Assembly (NCBI GenBank): GCA_020881915.1 | Contig: JAJFPB010000008.1 | Location: 1,364,001-1,428,000 of the forward strand | From: Paramyrothecium sp. XJ0827 | Taxonomy: Eukaryota > Ascomycota > Sordariomycetes > Hypocreales > Stachybotryaceae | Length of the DNA: 64,000 bases | Reading direction: 5' to 3' | Shown here: positions 1 to 11,893 of the stretch, piece by piece | How the letters are laid out: each line of letters opens with the position of its first letter | Position numbering within the stretch: the first letter of the stretch is position 1 | Position numbers and translations under genes: made by a program | Notes under the pieces: generated by a model | What the model saw: the letters and a program-made list of their open reading frames with translations, nothing else | Database searches by the model: none | Told to the model about the DNA's origin: nothing

Positions 1-308
1 CAACCCAAGAGAGCTTCGGCAGCTTCTTCACTACCCAATACCGACAGAAAAATCTCCACTCTTCCGCTTGTCCGGTGCTCTCAAATGCTGTCTTTGCTAC
101 AACCCGACCTCTCTTTCTCGCCATCCCATCTCGCCACCATAAAGCCTCAGTCCTCGTCATCGATACAGATTGTGCGCAAGACTCATACATACCATTGAGG
201 ACCGCCCGTTTCCATCATTTACTTCAAAACCACCTCTACGAAGTTACGACCAACAAAAGCTTTACTATATACGTTACGCCAGCTTCAGATAGCTGTTTTC
301 CCGTCATT

Positions 309-3300
309 ATGTCTGAGAACCAGCTCGCAAGCTCCGCGTCCGACGCCTCGGCCGGGGCCCCGTCTCCGGAACCGACGTCGTCGACGATGCCCAGGCCCGA
401 CGGTATCAAGAAGCGCGCCAGCTCCGGTGAGGAATCAACGGCCGCCCAGAAGATCACCAAGCGCCGCGCCGCCCGCGCGTGCGTGTCATGTCGAGCCCGC
501 AAAGTGCGCTGCGATGTGGTGGAGGGTGCACCTTGCGGGAATTGTCGCTGGGATAATGTCGAGGTATGCCCCGAAGCCTAGCCGTGACTGCTGCGTTTCC
601 CGCAGTGAGCACCGTGGCCGAATGGTTTCTGACATTATTGCTTCTAGTGCGTTGTGCAAGAAAGCCGACGACGCAAGTAAGTGTTTCTCCCTTTCTTTTC
701 CCTGACTTTTTTCTTTCCGGGTTGTTGTTTTCCCTCTGCTTTCTGGACGCTAGCACTTCGTGGCTGGCCTGCAGAGAGACTCGGCGGTTGCCCGCATAAA
801 TGTCTCAAAGAGGAAATCTTCTCGGGTCAGGATTCCTCCCCAAAGAAGCAAAAGATGCGTTTGGGCGGATGATCTGCAGCACATTTTCCCTGCATCCCAC
901 TGAAAAAAGCAATTTAATTACTCGGACAGCGTCAATTGACCCGAGATCCTAGGAAAAACGTCATGGCAGCAACCACCCACGCGGCGGGGCAGGGTTCCTC
1001 AGCCGAGGCACAACAGCTCAGGGCCCGGACCGCCTCGACGTCGACCGCGGCAACCAGCAAACCCGTCAACATCAGCAGCGCAGACTTGCGACGACCCAGC
1101 CACAGCTCGGTCATGTCGACGAGCAGCGGTGTCGAGGCCGGCGCTGGTCTGATGGCGGGTGCAAAGGTGGACGCTCAGGGGCAGTACCCACCCATGCCTT
1201 GTACGTTGCTCTCAGTTCTATGTTTACATGTGATTCTTTCCGTCATCACTTTTCTTCCATTTTTTCCTCTGCTTTCTTTCTTCACACCTTCACACACCCT
1301 GGCACCAAAAATCCCAGCATCTAGATCTGCGTTTCCTGGGATTAGTTTGCCTTGGTTTCTCTGAATTTTTGGAGAATCAGGTGGGATTCTGCCCCCCATT
1401 CTCCGCACATTTTGATCATCCCCCCTGACTCTGCTGCGCACGCCCCACACACTCCAGGTTTTCCCCCTTTGGTCCCGCACACACCCCGCCTTAACACCAA
1501 TCAAACAACTCCACAGCACATGTCACGGACGTCAATTCCATCATCACCCATGCGCTTTCACATGCCAGAAGCCCAGTCCCCTTCGGACTTCCCGCCTGCT
1601 TGTCCCACATGCTAACCACGCGACCGACTCCTTCTAGACCAGGCTGCTGGCTATCGTAATGAGACGTCGCAGCAGGCCGCCGCCAACATTCAGATCGCCA
1701 AGGCCCGGGCGCCCTCCTCGTGGACCGGCCTGCTCAGCCAGGTTGGCATGCTCGAGGAGAGCCTCGCCGTGAACAACCGAACGGCGCAGTTTGTCAACTC
1801 GCTTGATGAGGCGCCTGATGCCCGCAACAGCCTACCTCCGTTCGTGCGACCGCTACCCCCCAAGATCGCATCCGAAGATGTCGCCTACTTGCAAGCCAAG
1901 GGCGCGCTTACACTGCCCGACACCCAGCTGCAGAATGCCCTGCTCCAGGCCTACGTCGAGTATGTGCATCCCTACATGCCGCTCATGGATCTGCACGAGT
2001 TTCTCGGCATCATCAACTGCCGTGAGGGCTTGAACGGCCAGACCAGCTTGTTCCTGTACCACGCCGTCATGTTTGCCGCGACTGCCTTTGTCGACCGGAA
2101 GTTCTTGAAGGACGCCGGCTACGCAACCCGCAAGGCCGCCCGGAAGTCCTATTTCCAGAAGACAAGAGTAAGTCTGCCTCTGCATTTCTAGTTCGTTGTG
2201 GCTGACATGGCTGCAGCTCCTCTACGACTTCGATTACGAACAGGATCGTGTCGTCCTCGTCCAGGGTCTCCTGCTTATGACATATTGGTACGAGACCCCC
2301 GATGACCAGAAGGACACCTGGCACTGGATGGGCGTTGCCATCTCCCTCGCGCACACCATTGGTCTCCACCGCAACCCGGAGACCACGAGCATCCCGCCCA
2401 CGAAGCAGAAGCTGTGGAAGAGGATCTGGTGGTCGTGCTTCATGCGCGATCGACTCATTGCCCTCGGCATGAGGCGACCCACCAGAATCAAGGATGAGGA
2501 TTTCGACGTTCCCATGCTTACGGAGAACGATTTTGAGATTCAGCTTCTCCCCGAGAACAACACCATCATCAACTCGGAGTGCACCTTGATGCGCGACTTG
2601 GCCATGCAGTCGGAGCTGGCCATCATGTGCATCTACAAGGCGAAGCTTTGCGTGTGCATTAGCCGCATGCTCAAGGCGCAGTATTCCGTCCTGATCCGGG
2701 ACAAGATGAAACCCGACAACACTACGAACAGCACAATGATGCTCTTCCCCAATAAGGGGTTAGACAATGTCGAGGGTGTTGGGGCCGTCGACATGGAGCT
2801 CATGGCCTGGGCCGAGTCCCTCCCCGCGTGCTGCCAGTACCGCTCCCTGACGCCTTTAGACCTTGCCGACAACAAGGGGACCGTCGCCGTGCAGCGGACG
2901 TTGCTGCACATGGTATACTACACCACTGTCTCGGCGCTGCATCGCCCTCAGTTCCTCCCCTCATCACCGCTCCACGCTCCCACGGCCTCGCGCCAGGTCC
3001 AGGATACCTCGCGATTGAAGGTCCGCGACGCAGCCATGCACATCACTCGCATGGCAACTGAGCTGCATCACCTCCGCCTGGAGCGATTCCTCCCCACCAC
3101 CGGCGTCACCGTCATCCTGCCGGCCATGATCATCCATCTCCTCGACCTGAAGAATCCCTCGCAGGAGGCTCGGGACCGCGCCATGCACGGTTTCCGCCAG
3201 TGCATGCGCGTCATGCTCAAGCTCCGCGAGATCTATGCTGCTGCCGATTACGCTACGGGCTTCTTGGATGCAGCCATGAGAAAGGCTGCGATAGACATGG

Positions 3301-3851
3301 ACATCAGCACCCCTCCTGACTTTGGAGCCGCGCAGTTCCCACAGACCATGGCAAAGCAGTCTCAGGGTGTATTTGCGGCCCACACGCCACCCCCCGAGAG
3401 CACCCCGTTCCTGTCGCCCAATGAGCTGTCCATGGGCCAAAAGGCCCGTCAGGCCAGCCAGATGCTTCCTCCGAACACCATCAACGCGGCTGCCCTGGAG
3501 CTGTCGACGACGTCCCCGCCACAGACTGAGTTTGACACGGCCCCCGACGCCATCACCCCCAGTGCCAGCGGTGGCTCGGAGGCAGCCCATGTGGACATGG
3601 ACGCCATGGACCTCGATTTTATGGAAACGCATGACGAATTCGACTGGAACGCGGTGACGGGCGCTGATCTGGACATGGACCAGTGGCTTCAGTTCCCCTC
3701 CGATAACTCTGCCAACAAGGTCGACGATTCGGCGGCCGGTATGGCTAGCGTCGACGATAGACTGCACATGCTTCAGGACGGCGGCAACGCTGTCTTCCCC
3801 AAAGATACACTCGACATGCCCACATCTCTCTGGTTGGAGCAGCCAGTTTAA
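309..3851 (+). CDS. Zn(II)2Cys6 transcription factor, Ctf1-beta/FarB-like
   Basis: The coding exons are 309-563, 648-676, 953-1200, 1638-2167 and 2217-3851, giving 898 residues. Residues 58-86 form a perfect binuclear zinc cluster CX2CX6CX7CX2CX6C (Cys58, 61, 68, 76, 79, 86), followed by a basic stretch (ESRRRKK). The first intron falls between Glu85 and the sixth Cys. The central part (HPYMPLMDLHEF, then QGLLLMTYWYETPDDQKDTW, HTIGLHRNPETT, KRIWWSCFMRDR) is a fungal transcription-factor regulatory domain. The C-terminal ~200 residues are low-complexity and acidic, as in activation regions. ATG 309 is the first in-frame ATG. In the family such proteins are nuclear DNA-binding regulators. The middle domain resembles cutinase/fatty-acid regulators (Ctf1-beta, FarB), which control fatty-acid and cutin utilisation. 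The class is secure; the ortholog name is recalled, not searched. Confidence 0.85.
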
Positions 3852-5724
3852 AAGCTCCAGTTTTTTTTTCCGCCCGCACAGATCATAAGTTCCATGTAGA
3901 TAAAGGGATTCAGGCAAGGTAGACCTTGCATACAGGACCGGCGTTGGAGGTACAAAAGGATTGCTAATTAGAGCCATGTCACCGGGAACCCAGAAGGACT
4001 GGAAGACTTGATTCGCTCCATATGATATTATGACATTGTTTGGAAGTTTACATTCCGTCGATGAGAAATATATTGTTCTGATCAGACCTGTTCCTTCATG
4101 CTCGAATTCACAAGTGATATCATGCATGTCCCTTCACCATCGGAACTTGACTTCTGGCTCAGGGTTTACCTTACTGCAGACGAACTCATGTTTCGGGAAT
4201 GAGGAAAGACAAAAGGTACAACGGTGAGATGTTGCTAAGCCTTGATCGGGCCGGAGAACACTCATACGCACGCTTCACATGTTTGCACGGTCGCGTCGCG
4301 AGACCAGGTTTTTTTAAAAAGCCCCATCTCAGGCAGAGGCATTATGCAACGAGTATGGGGCGGCCTTAGCGTATGCGATCGACCGAACAGAGCATGGCAA
4401 GAACATGTCTCGCGGCGCGGGTTCGCATGAACACTGTCTTGGATTTTTTAACCCGTCGTGGGAGGGGGACTAAAGCCCACTGAGGGGAGCCCGCGGAGCA
4501 TGAAGCGGTGACGCGGGGGGCATTGACTGACGTGTGCCGGACCCTCCGCGATGCGCGTTGGCAGAAACAAGCGCTTGGACGAAAAAGCAAGAAAATCGCA
4601 GAAAAGTTGCGCGGCGCATGCGACAAAGTCGGTGCTCGACGCTGTCTCGCGCGTTGCCCTGGACTGCCATGGCCGTCGCCGTGTAAGTGAATTTGCAGGT
4701 TCATCTCGGAAGTCCAGCCATGGGCCGAATCTCGACTAAGGTACCTTTATTTAGCCAGGGGTTCTTTTAATTATTATTGGGGGGGAAGTGGTCGCCCACG
4801 CAACGGGGTTGGAGAGCCGCAACCAATAGCCTCACGAGACTGCTGCTAATCTACAAAACGGACGCGACGAAATCCACTGCCCTTCCAGGAGTGTAAAAGA
4901 AGATCCAACTCAGGGATCTTGACCCGACCCGAGCGCCTCTGTAGCTAGCCTGGCAAACAAACGGTAGGACGGCCCCCACTGGATTGCGTTTTCTTCGTCC
5001 CTTCCGAGGGTACTTTGTTCTCGGTTTCCGAAATTTCCCCTAATTTTATTGATTTTCAATTTACTTTCAATTACGAGTCTAGTTCCCCCCGAAACAGTCG
5101 TCGGCCGTTGTACGGGGCGCGTTTCCATTATTTTGTTCTTCTGCACTAAACTACTGTCTCTTTCTTTTTGCTTCTTCCGATCGAGAATTCGATATTTCCT
5201 TCTTTTGCACTCTTCACTCTACGCCCTCGCTCTTTAATCATTCTTTACTCTATCTTTTGTTTTTTTTAATTGTTTTTTTTGTACCTTGTTCTCGAACGGC
5301 CTATCACTCGTTGGGTTGCCACATACGCGCGCGTGTGTCTCGTCACGAATCGTCAGCTTTGGTGCCTTACGTCGAACGTCCGTAATCGACCCATTCGCTC
5401 CTGCGCCCTGCCGAGTTGAGGAAGAGAAGGAAGGTCTCATGAGACGGGTCGCCTCTCTTTAGCTGCTGTCCACCATTCACTTGTCGTTGCACAACTCATT
5501 CTCCCGACCGCATTTACCAAATACGACGACTGCATATCTACCTTACCTACCGAGCAACATTCACCGAACCGGCGCCGAGACCTTCACCATCTCCATCGAC
5601 TATGAGCATCAACGGAGACAAACGCCCCGACGCATCCGTCCCTCCCATGGCCCGTTGAGCAAGCCATGACGTGACTTCGCAACCTCCCACGACTATCCCG
5701 CCAACGCCCGATCAACGCACCACC
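3852..5724. other. Intergenic region and long leader of the KAR9-like gene
   Basis: No convincing gene is seen. The first part is the 3' region of the zinc-cluster gene. From about 5040 the strand becomes pyrimidine-rich (runs of T and CTT up to 5290), as in fungal promoters and leaders. ATG 5602 opens an 18-codon upstream frame that ends in TGA at 5656-5658 and lies in the same frame as the main start at 5725. Confidence 0.5.
5602..5658 (+). promoter_or_regulatory. uORF in frame with the KAR9-like coding region
   Basis: An ATG at 5602 starts 18 codons (MSINGDKRPDASVPPMAR) closed by TGA at 5656. The next 22 codons up to ATG 5725 are open in the same frame, so one stop separates the uORF from the main protein. 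Its codons look coding-like, with mostly G or C in third positions. It could be a translational brake, or the true N-terminus interrupted by a stop or by an unrecognised splice. Confidence 0.4.
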
Positions 5725-8571
5725 ATGAACGAAGCGCCGCAGCTGCTCAAGCCTTTGCGGCACTTCTCTGGCCAGTCGCCCACCCGGAACCGGCTTGGAG
5801 ACGACATTCTGGCCAACCTGTCGCCTGCCACTGCTGTCGGCATACTCTCGGAGCCCGTCGGAGCCCTTAAGGCCTGCATAGACGCAGCCTCGGTCGCTGA
5901 GCAGGATTTCGCCACGAGAACTGCCCTGGCTTCCCGCACCATCTGGGAGTGGGTGGAGGAGCTGGGCGACTGGAATTGGCCCACGGAGAGCGGCCCGGCC
6001 GGCTTCGAGACGCCGAATGGGAAGCAAAGGAAGCTTTCGATTCAAATCACCCGCCCAGAGGGGGAGGACGAAGATACCTACCTGGGCAGCCTCACTGCTC
6101 AGGATGTTGCGAGATATGAAGCACGAGTGGAACAAATTCGTCGTGCTTTGGACGACCTTGCCGTGGAGGAAATCAAGAGTCATGTCCTGACCAACCACAT
6201 CTGGCCACTCTCCAGGCCGTCTACGCCCATGTCCGACTCTAATCAGTCGAGACTCTCCACGGCGTCCAGCTACAACAAAATGGAGGACCTGACAGCCGTT
6301 ATCACTGCAATCGTGGTGCAAACGCTGCCGAATCTTGCAAGGCTCTCGCGGTTGTTGCAAGTTTGGAGCACTCGGCTCCGTGTCCTCAGGCAAGTACCGG
6401 GCTTGCTGCTAGCCATCGAAGACGCAGAGATGGCTATCAAATCAGGCTGGAATGCTATATCGCAGCGCAGCAGGCCAAGACAAAACGGAAAAAGTATGGG
6501 GAGCGGCGACGACGCTAACGAGCCCACGCTGTCCCGTGATGGTTTCAACGTCATGAAGTTGATCCTAGAGAAGAAAGTATCAAACACGGGTCGGAGCCTG
6601 GACTATATGCTCGATTCGCTAGAGGGGTTGCCTGATACACTCCCCAACAGCTGGCTGGATCGCATGGAGGCGGTGGAGCGGGACTATGGTGATTGGGTCG
6701 CCGTATGCGAACGCATATTGAGAGAGGATGAATGGGCGAGGGCGAACCAATCACGCCGACAAGAGCGGTCCCCCTCACGACAGAAGAAAGCATCCGAAGA
6801 AAAGTCGACAAGACGCACCGGCACGTTGCCTGTTATCGACACCGACTGTGCAGCCAAGTTGCCCGTGCCCACATCCAGAACAAATCTTGAGGAGCCGTCC
6901 AAGCAGAAGAGAGATACAAAAGATATCCCGACAACTCCTACACCTGGTGGCGCAAAAGTGGTCAAACAATCAAACGAAGAGCCATCACAAGTTTCGGGTT
7001 CACAGAAGTCTGCAGTGCACAGTCAGAAGGAAGACTCCGCTGAGCATGTCCAGAGCGGCTACGACGGCACACAAGACAACATTGGCAGTTCGCCGCCACG
7101 GACCCCATCGCCAGAAGCTGCTGACAGATCTGGGCAGACAGGAGCCGCGGACTGGGATGACAGTGATTACATTGTAGATAGAGAACCAGTGCTTGTCCCC
7201 GATGAAGATCATTTGGAGCTACCTCCTTTGGCGAATGGGGCCAGACGTGACAGCAACACGTCTGAGGCGACCACTGTGCTACACGGGGCTTCCAGCCATT
7301 TCGATGGCATGTCCAGTGACCTCCCGGAAGTGTCTGCCTCGCCAGCGATTGCGCGAAGTCGGGTGCGTGAGGCAGAGTACGTGGAGGTCAGTCCGGTCAG
7401 CCCTCCAAGCTCACCGCCACTGCCACCTTTGGACGCGGCAAGTTCATCGTTCACAGCACCGGATAGCCCCTGGATCCCGCCAATTCGGGAGGAAGACGAG
7501 ACCTTATCTGTTGATGGTTCTTACCTCGACGATTATGACGACACGCTATCGGTCTCAGAGATTACAGGGCCCATCAGCCGTAGGGAGAGCACAAGTGACC
7601 AGCAACTACGTCAACAGATCAGCGAGATTATCGAGGGCATACCGGCTAAAATCAGGCTATCGAGTGAACCCCCAAAGGTCAACCTCAACCCACCGGATCT
7701 TCAACTGCCGCGGCTACGGAAGATGCCCTCGAGGGAACCGTTCAAAAGGAGCGGCTCAAGCCTGTCGTCTCACGACCCGTATAAAAGAAGCAACTCCAGC
7801 ATGTCGTCGCGGGCGGGAACACCGTCCTTCACCCTCTCCCCGGCCAAGAACGTCCGGGTCCGACACCAGCGGAGCCAGCAGGAGATCAAGGTCTACCATC
7901 TCTCCCGGTCAACTGGCGAGGCTCCCATCAAGCTGTTCATCCGCTGCGTCGGAGAGCACGGCGAGCGTGTCATGGTACGTGTAGGCGGTGGGTGGGCCGA
8001 CCTCAGCGAATACCTCAAGGAGTACGCCAGTCACCACGGCCGCCGCTCAGCGGGAGCCGACAAGGCAAAGGTAGAAGTTCGCGATGTACCTCGCGTGCCT
8101 TCGGGCGCTGCGTCGAACATTGGATCGAGCCCTTCTAGTCGCCCAGCGTCGGCGCTTGAACAATCGCCATCCACTCCGCTTGCCGTGCGTAAGACGCGGA
8201 GGAGTGTTGGAGCTGCGAGCAGCAGCGATGTGCCAAGGCTGCAACCCAAAACTCCGGCTGTGGCCAAACGAGCTACAGACACAGCGCCCTCTTCGGAGGA
8301 TTCGACGCATTCGCGCCCCAGCTCGCGCCTCAGCTGGGTGGAGGACGACAGCTCGTTCCTCGGACTAGCCGGGCCGACAGGCAAAAAGGTGGAGATGAGC
8401 GCAGAAAACAAAGCCTGGGTGGAGAGCGTAAAGCAAAAGGTCCGTTTAGCGAGCGGCGAAAGAAAGGTATCAGGAACGGAGGACAGGAACAGATTCGGAG
8501 AGCTTGGCAAGGTTGGTGGCACGAAGCGGTTATTCCCCAAAGCTGAGGATCGTAGGGACATGAAGAGATGA
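5725..8571 (+). CDS. KAR9-family protein with C-terminal GAR (GAS2) domain
   Basis: A single exon of 948 residues from ATG 5725; the open frame extends upstream but has no ATG before the TGA at 5656. The N-terminal ~350 residues (ILANLSPATAVGILSEP, TIWEWVEELGDWNWP, then RLLQVWSTRLRVLRQVPGLL) are helical and resemble the fungal KAR9 domain. The middle is long, Ser/Pro/Arg-rich and probably disordered. Residues ~733-772 form a GAR domain (PIKLFIRCVGEHGERVMVRV, then GGGWADLSEYL), which binds microtubules in GAS2 proteins. In yeast, Kar9 links microtubule plus ends through Bim1/EB1 to the actin/myosin system and orients the spindle. Several Ser-X-Ile-Pro-like sites expected for EB1 binding were not checked. 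Family assignment is from recalled patterns. Confidence 0.72.
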   Translation: MNEAPQLLKPLRHFSGQSPTRNRLGDDILANLSPATAVGILSEPVGALKACIDAASVAEQDFATRTALASRTIWEWVEELGDWNWPTESGPAGFETPNGKQRKLSIQITRPEGEDEDTYLGSLTAQDVARYEARVEQIRRALDDLAVEEIKSHVLTNHIWPLSRPSTPMSDSNQSRLSTASSYNKMEDLTAVITAIVVQTLPNLARLSRLLQVWSTRLRVLRQVPGLLLAIEDAEMAIKSGWNAISQRSRPRQNGKSMGSGDDANEPTLSRDGFNVMKLILEKKVSNTGRSLDYMLDSLEGLPDTLPNSWLDRMEAVERDYGDWVAVCERILREDEWARANQSRRQERSPSRQKKASEEKSTRRTGTLPVIDTDCAAKLPVPTSRTNLEEPSKQKRDTKDIPTTPTPGGAKVVKQSNEEPSQVSGSQKSAVHSQKEDSAEHVQSGYDGTQDNIGSSPPRTPSPEAADRSGQTGAADWDDSDYIVDREPVLVPDEDHLELPPLANGARRDSNTSEATTVLHGASSHFDGMSSDLPEVSASPAIARSRVREAEYVEVSPVSPPSSPPLPPLDAASSSFTAPDSPWIPPIREEDETLSVDGSYLDDYDDTLSVSEITGPISRRESTSDQQLRQQISEIIEGIPAKIRLSSEPPKVNLNPPDLQLPRLRKMPSREPFKRSGSSLSSHDPYKRSNSSMSSRAGTPSFTLSPAKNVRVRHQRSQQEIKVYHLSRSTGEAPIKLFIRCVGEHGERVMVRVGGGWADLSEYLKEYASHHGRRSAGADKAKVEVRDVPRVPSGAASNIGSSPSSRPASALEQSPSTPLAVRKTRRSVGAASSSDVPRLQPKTPAVAKRATDTAPSSEDSTHSRPSSRLSWVEDDSSFLGLAGPTGKKVEMSAENKAWVESVKQKVRLASGERKVSGTEDRNRFGELGKVGGTKRLFPKAEDRRDMKR

Positions 8572-10311
8572 AGGGCTGAGAAAGACCTCCTTTGGGAGCA
8601 ATGCATACTCTTACGGGGCGACAACAAACACGGCATACTGGAGCTTTGGGGGCAGGCGTACAAGCATCATACATCAAGGCATACATTGGAGAGTAGTACT
8701 TCGCGCGCGAGCGAACTACAGGCAGAACACAGAATACCCATTTTCCTTTTCCTCATCACGCACTGAAAGACATCGGGCCTCCTGTGAACGAAAATCCAGC
8801 CAGCGATGACGCGGTGAGTCTAGAAGCTTGAACCCTGCAGCCCGTCAAAAGTGCACGATAGCTGAGCTCTGCATTAATTGATGATGCAGGATGATAAATG
8901 GTCCAGCTCGACTTGGCAAGACAACAAGGACGGGACGAAAAGTATGCGATGCGAGGCTCAAGCTCGACATGCCCACCCTCCCCCCTGGTGTTGTCGCTGC
9001 AGGTGGGAGCAAGCCAAAGGGTGGTGGGTGCGGACACTACCACCATCATCATCTACGTTACGTATCGGTGGACGCAGCGAGCAGGGGCTTATTTATGACC
9101 AGGTACCGGCGGTCATGGCAGCGCAGCAATAAAAAAGTCTAGAACTGATTAAAAACCGCAGCGCGCGCTTCGGATTCGCCTTGGCTAGGGTGGGTGCTCC
9201 TGCAGGCAGGATACGGACTCGTGCAGCAGCAGCAGCAGCGGCTTGGTCCACGATATTGCCCTGCTGTCTGGCGGTCTGCCTCGCTTCGAGGGCTTCGAGG
9301 GGCCTCGAGGTGGGCTCGATAGATAGGACGACCCGGATGATTGGGCGGCTCCTCGAGGCGGCGCCCGCGGGAAGGGTGCCAGGTTATCAGATGGAGGGAT
9401 GAGAGATGGCGTTGCTGGCGCGGTGCGATCGAGGACGGGACGGGCGGCTGGGGCTTGATCCTCGGGAGCGGCCGATCTGAGTGAGCGAGGAACAGAACAG
9501 AACAACACACCACACCAGGAGGTCGAGCTAGACTGGGCTGGGCTGGGCTCTACCGTCCGGTGGGCCTTTCGTCGGCTGCATCGCCGTGCTTGGGAGGCTG
9601 CAGACGAGCCCTGCACACCATTCTGTTTTTTCTGGTCCGGGCTGTTTCCGCGTCGTCGAGTTATCAGGCCACGGCCGACAAAGATGCACACCTCGCTTGG
9701 CAAGGGAGATACAGATACAGGTGGCAGATACAGGTGCAGACACAGGTGCAGACACAGGTGCAGATGCAGGTTGGATGGGGGTCCGGTCCTGAAAGTCGAG
9801 AGCCTGCCAGGCATACCGAGCAGTACAGTAATTTTCCGTCGAGCCAGGGGAAACCCAGACCCTCGTCCGCCTTACCGTCGCACCCCGGTCGAGCCAACGT
9901 AAGGCAAGGTGTGTGTGTGTATGGTGGCGGACATGCAATGCAACGCTACTAGCACGGATGCTCCCATGCACTCTGGTCGAATTCGGGATCCCCCCTGGCC
10001 TGGACGGTTTCTGCATTGGGACAGCTCCTTTGGCGGTGGTGGATGCCAAGATATCGGTTTCCTTCAGCTGGCGGTTCGCTGCAGGCCAGGGCAGGGGGCG
10101 TGTGCTTGACTTGGGTTGGATGTACGGACGAAGAGGGTTTTAAACGGTTCCTCTGATTATCATGTGAAGGGGAAGGGAAGGAGGCAAAAGATTCTTCTAG
10201 AGCTTCAAGAAGCTGCAGAGGCTAGCCGCTTTCCACTCTGTTGACCTCGAACCAACAGCTTCTCCGGTCGTACAGTCCTGACCTTCAAAATCCAGCGCGG
10301 CCTTTGCAAAC
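8572..10311. other. Gene-free region with simple repeats
   Basis: No coding frame with plausible codon use is seen. It contains a (CAG)5 tract at 9224-9238, GGGCT-type repeats near 9535-9548 and a 12-bp tandem repeat at 9725-9772. The last ~300 bases are probably the promoter and leader of the GH16 gene. Confidence 0.5.
9725..9772 (+). repeat. 12-bp tandem repeat, four units
   Basis: Four consecutive units: CAGATACAGGTG, CAGACACAGGTG, CAGACACAGGTG and CAGATGCAGGTT. The array is preceded by a looser 6-bp CAGATA-like repeat from about 9706. It is non-coding and lies about 540 bp upstream of the GH16 start codon. Confidence 0.85.
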
Positions 10312-11893
10312 ATGTCGGCAAACCAGAGACGAAGCCGCAACTACCTGCGCAAATCCCGCCCGATGACAATGTCGGACATGGGAACGCAGACGACGCCGCA
10401 CATGTCCTCCGAGGACATCACGGAGGCGTCCTCGCAGAGTCAGGAGCCCACGACCGGACGGCGTTTCATGAGCTACCGCCTGCAAGGGGAGTACGAGAAG
10501 CCGTGGCTCGACGACCCGGCGCTGAAGAAGACGCGGCTCAACAACATCATTGTCGGCTCATTGATCTTGCTCGGTTTCGCGGGCGCCGGTGCTGCCATAT
10601 TCCTCATGACCTGGCCCTACAGACCGGAACCTGTAAGTCGGAGAGCGCCACTGTGCCCCATGTCGGTTTCTCACCTTTGCCTGCAGTACTGCCTGGTCTA
10701 TGAGGACAACTTTGAGACGCTCAACAAGGACATCTGGTCGCACGAGGTGCAGCTCGACGGCTTCGGCCCGCGCACGTTCGACTGGACGACGGATGATGAG
10801 CGCAACACGTACGTGGACGCGGAGGGCCTGCACATCGTGCCCACGTTGACCAACGAGACGACCAACATCAACAACGACCAACTGTACTCGGGCTACACGC
10901 TGAACCTTCTCAAGGACGGGAGCTGCACCAGCCGCAAGAACACGTCGTGCATCATCAAGTCGAACCCGGTCCAGGGCAACATGATCCCTCCCATCCGATC
11001 CGCGCGGCTGACCACCCAGGGGAAGAAGAGCATCCGGTACGGCAAGGTCGAGGTCGTGGCCAAGCTGCCCAAGGGCGATTGGATCTGGCCGGCCATCTGT
11101 AAGTGCATGCTTGACTTGTGGTGGTTCGTTGGCTGACCATTTCCATCAGGGATGATGCCGGAGAGACCTATCTACGGAACCTGGCCCAAGAGTGGTGAGA
11201 TTGACATCATGGAGTCTCGCGGCAACGACCGTGACTACAAGGAAGGCGGCCGAAACTTGCACTACAGCACTCTGCACTGGGGTGAGTTGAACCGACTGTC
11301 CCAAGAGGTCAACCGTTACTAACGATGCCCAGGCCCCTCGAGCATGAACGACGCCTACTGGAGGACGACTGGCGCGCACAAGATTAGACGGGGCGACTAC
11401 TCCAAGGGTTTTCACACGTTCGGTGTCCAGTGGACGCCCAACTACATTTACTTCTACATCGACAGCCGCGTGCACCAGATGCTCTTCATCGGGTTCAACA
11501 AGGATGAGCCCATGTACGACCGCGGCAAGTTCAAGGACACGGCAGAGAACTCGACGATCCCGCCGAACCCGTGGGCCGACTCGGCGTCTACAACCGGCAA
11601 CGCGCCGTTCGACCAGAGCTTCTACCTGATCCTGAACGTTGCCGTCGGAGGACGCAACGGATGGTTCCTGTGAGTATTCGTTGTGTTTCTTGCTTCTTAC
11701 TTCCTACTAAGACATCCGCAGGGATCACGTCGGCGGCAAACCCTGGATCGACAGCTCCAGCAATGCCCAGTGGACATTCTGGAACGCCGCTGACGAGTGG
11801 CTCCCGACATGGGGCGAGGGTGACAGCCGCGGCATGACGGTGCGTTCTGTCAAGATGTGGCAGTCTGGCAAGTGTGGTTCGCAGGAGCTGTGA
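10312..11893 (+). CDS. Membrane-anchored GH16 beta-glucanase/transglycosylase-like protein
   Basis: The exons are 10312-10632, 10687-11098, 11150-11281, 11333-11669 and 11722-11893, giving 457 residues. All introns are 50-54 nt with good GT/AG signals. Residues 1-~80 are polar, followed by one hydrophobic segment (NIIVGSLILLGFAGAGAAIF), which predicts a type II membrane protein with a luminal or extracellular catalytic domain. The GH16 active-site signature is intact (GEIDIMESRGND, matching E-I-D-x-x-E), preceded by WPAIWMMPE and followed by LHYSTLHWG. GH16 enzymes act on beta-1,3 or beta-1,3/1,4-glucans or remodel cell-wall glucan. The anchor is reminiscent of Kre6/Skn1 topology, but the catalytic domain looks more like the laminarinase/lichenase or glucan-binding-protein branch. 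The exact substrate cannot be read from sequence. Confidence 0.85.

Noticed and set aside
2964..4127. Long minus-strand frame (387 codons) opposite the zinc-cluster gene
   Set aside because: It is a shadow of a gene with biased third positions; no domain or splice logic, and the plus strand has clear family motifs.
6035..6050. GATTCAAATC resembling a tRNA B box
   Set aside because: It lies in the coding frame of the KAR9-like gene with no matching A box or cloverleaf around it.
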